Source: Prolixibacteraceae bacterium (lineage in GTDB: Bacteria; Bacteroidota; Bacteroidia; Bacteroidales; Prolixibacteraceae). Taken from it: DNA of 64,000 nucleotides. Each line of letters opens with the position of its first letter. Positions within the stretch are counted from its first letter, which is position 1. The stretch lies in contig JAUWAB010000004.1 in NCBI GenBank assembly GCA_030602265.1, forward strand, positions 1-64,000. The letters are read 5' to 3'. The position numbers and the translations under genes were made by a program. Positions 62,688 through 64,000 of this stretch are shown piece by piece. The notes beneath the pieces were generated by a model that ran no database searches, was not told where the DNA came from, and saw nothing but the letters and a program-made list of their open reading frames with translations.

Positions 62688-64000
62688 TTAGAACCTGAAA
62701 CCAAGTGTAAGCATTACCTTGTTGGTACTCCTGTCGAATTTGGCCATCGAAGGAACCGGATAATCGGCGGTTAAAGGTGCCGGGTACAAATAATTATACT
62801 CACTGTTTACCGCATAACGGTATGCGAGGTCCATGAAAAATCCTCCGCTTTTGTACCCGAAGCCAGCTGAGTAAACATTATATTGATTTTCGGCATTGGG
62901 TTGTGAAACGCCGAACGCATTTGCCTTGTAGGCAGAAGGATAATGTTCGAATCCGGCCCTGACCGAGAACATATCCGTCAGACGGTATTCACCGCCGAGG
63001 CGGATGTTACCGGTAGCCCTGAATAATTCGGCAATATCATTGTTCTGATTAATAAATTCATCACCATAGCTGTCGTCTTTGAGACGAGCCTTGCCATAAT
63101 TCAGGTATTCGTAATCCAGGCTTACAAGGCCTTTTTTAGCCAGGATGACTGCACCGCTGACAACCGCCTTGAACGGTGTTTCCAGATTGTATTCATAATC
63201 CAGGAATGGTGAATTCTGGCGATAGTTTTCCGTTCCGTCGTTATAGGTAATGGAAGACTCCATCCAGGTTTCAAAATTGTCCCTCAGGCTATAAAAAGTA
63301 GGGGTATGCACTGCGACACCCAGCCGGACCACATCCACGGGCCTGAAAATGGCTCCCAGTTTGAAGTTGTATCCGGTTCCTGAAGTTCTCAGTGAAGTAC
63401 CGAAACTAAAATCGTTGAAGTACGGAATATTATTCTGTGCGTCCCATTCCCGGAGAACGGTATATTCTTTAAAGTAGAGATCAGTAATACCGAGGGTTGC
63501 GCCAAGGTAGAAACGGTGACCGAAGTTCAGACCGACGCCAAAGGTATACTCATCGAGAGCCCCGTTATAGCTGTAGCTTTTTCGCTGGCTCTGACCATAA
63601 CCGGCATCCATAATATCATGATAATACTCATCGTTTTGCTGGTCCAGCAACAACATATCGGTTTTCCAGGCAAGTTCCTCGTAAAACTCGCTCCAGTCGT
63701 TCCAGTTGGCATTCTCGGCAATGTAGTCCATGAAGGAAGAGTTTGCACGTGCTCCCTGCACCATCATTTTCGCATTAAAATCGTTCAACCGGTTAACCCC
63801 GACACCGAAATTAATGCCAACCAGTCCGGATTCACCCTGATTTCCTGTCCGGATGGTTCCGACATAATTAAGGTTGCTGAACCGGAGGTTGTACTTGTAA
63901 TCGTTCATTTGCGATCCCAGATAAGTTGCATCGGCATCGGTCCTGCCGAAATAGGGAGTCAGTGCAAATTCTCCTGACCGGTATATACCCAGTCCAGCCG
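62688..64000 (-). CDS. OmpP1/FadL-like outer membrane protein, N-terminus outside the window
   Basis: The reading frame stays open from the internal ATG at 63908 to the window edge, with plausible protein throughout (GIYRSGEFALTPYFGRTDAD), so the gene is cut by the edge and at least 437 codons long here. The pattern is a 14-stranded-type beta-barrel: alternating hydrophobic strands, GVGLNFGHRFYLGATLG, VVRLGVAVHTPTFYSL, GLVSLDYEYLNYGKARL, FSVRAGFEHYPSA, and a C-terminal LTLGFRF ending in Phe. FadL-like proteins pass hydrophobic compounds. Annotation as such rests on overall resemblance; the hatch domain is not in the window. Confidence 0.75.
   Translation of the reverse strand, partial: AGLGIYRSGEFALTPYFGRTDADATYLGSQMNDYKYNLRFSNLNYVGTIRTGNQGESGLVGINFGVGVNRLNDFNAKMMVQGARANSSFMDYIAENANWNDWSEFYEELAWKTDMLLLDQQNDEYYHDIMDAGYGQSQRKSYSYNGALDEYTFGVGLNFGHRFYLGATLGITDLYFKEYTVLREWDAQNNIPYFNDFSFGTSLRTSGTGYNFKLGAIFRPVDVVRLGVAVHTPTFYSLRDNFETWMESSITYNDGTENYRQNSPFLDYEYNLETPFKAVVSGAVILAKKGLVSLDYEYLNYGKARLKDDSYGDEFINQNNDIAELFRATGNIRLGGEYRLTDMFSVRAGFEHYPSAYKANAFGVSQPNAENQYNVYSAGFGYKSGGFFMDLAYRYAVNSEYNYLYPAPLTADYPVPSMAKFDRSTNKVMLTLGFRF

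Overview
The window is a stretch of a Bacteroidota chromosome, most likely class Bacteroidia; no lower rank can be fixed from this sequence alone. The main evidence is a SusC/SusD pair followed by IPT-repeat surface lipoproteins, lipoprotein signals with acidic residues after the cysteine, a DUF3822 gene, a NadR-type kinase beside PnuC, and housekeeping promoters of the form TTTG-N19-TAnnTTTG upstream of guaA, rpsA, rocD and tRNA-Asp.

Layout. 1-370 is a repeat island. 0.37-2.4 kb is a DUF255/thioredoxin-like protein. 2.4-11 kb is a minus-strand glycan-uptake operon (susC, susD, two IPT lipoproteins) with no enzyme gene. 11.3-14.3 kb holds folE, a second repeat island and a DASS transporter. 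14.5-30.8 kb is mostly plus-strand metabolism and envelope genes: M3 peptidase, third repeat island, asparaginase, BatA-like protein, ornithine aminotransferase, a LysM/periplasmic-binding fusion (minus), guaA, an S41 protease, pnuC and a NadR-like kinase, serine acetyltransferase, and a THUMP methyltransferase. 30.8-36.1 kb is the most unusual part: a 52-codon gene for a double-glycine-leader-like peptide, a periplasmic TPR-CHAT protease, a membrane protein with repeated cytoplasmic modules and periplasmic TPRs, and an ECF sigma factor. 36.4-44.1 kb has a TonB-like protein, a BamA/TamA-like outer-membrane protein, a DEAD-box helicase and a SNF2-type helicase. 44.2-49.1 kb is a dTDP-sugar operon (rfbA-rfbC-rfbD, a phosphohexomutase and a DUF1080 protein). 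49.4-56.4 kb has rpsA, a STAS protein, RNase Z, a RecD/Pif1-like helicase, the DUF3822-rsmD operon and tRNA-Asp. 56.4-64 kb has hutI, a Tat-exported TIM-barrel protein, an M28 peptidase, nagB, a methyltransferase and an outer-membrane FadL-like protein that runs off the right edge.

Main discovery candidate. The sigma factor gene and the 52-aa peptide gene carry the same upstream element on the minus strand: GGGTTACCTTTT, then 8 nt, then TCGGAAT, with identical spacing. It looks like a promoter recognised by the ECF factor itself, so the sigma factor would control its own operon and the small GG peptide. The CHAT protease lies divergently next to the peptide and convergently to the sigma operon. 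I infer a regulated peptide-protease module; its function is unknown.

The three repeat islands share a palindromic element whose two arms change together between copies, next to tracts of different 7-bp units and, in the third island, a 213-bp tandem array. These non-coding sequences account for most of the long gene-free space.
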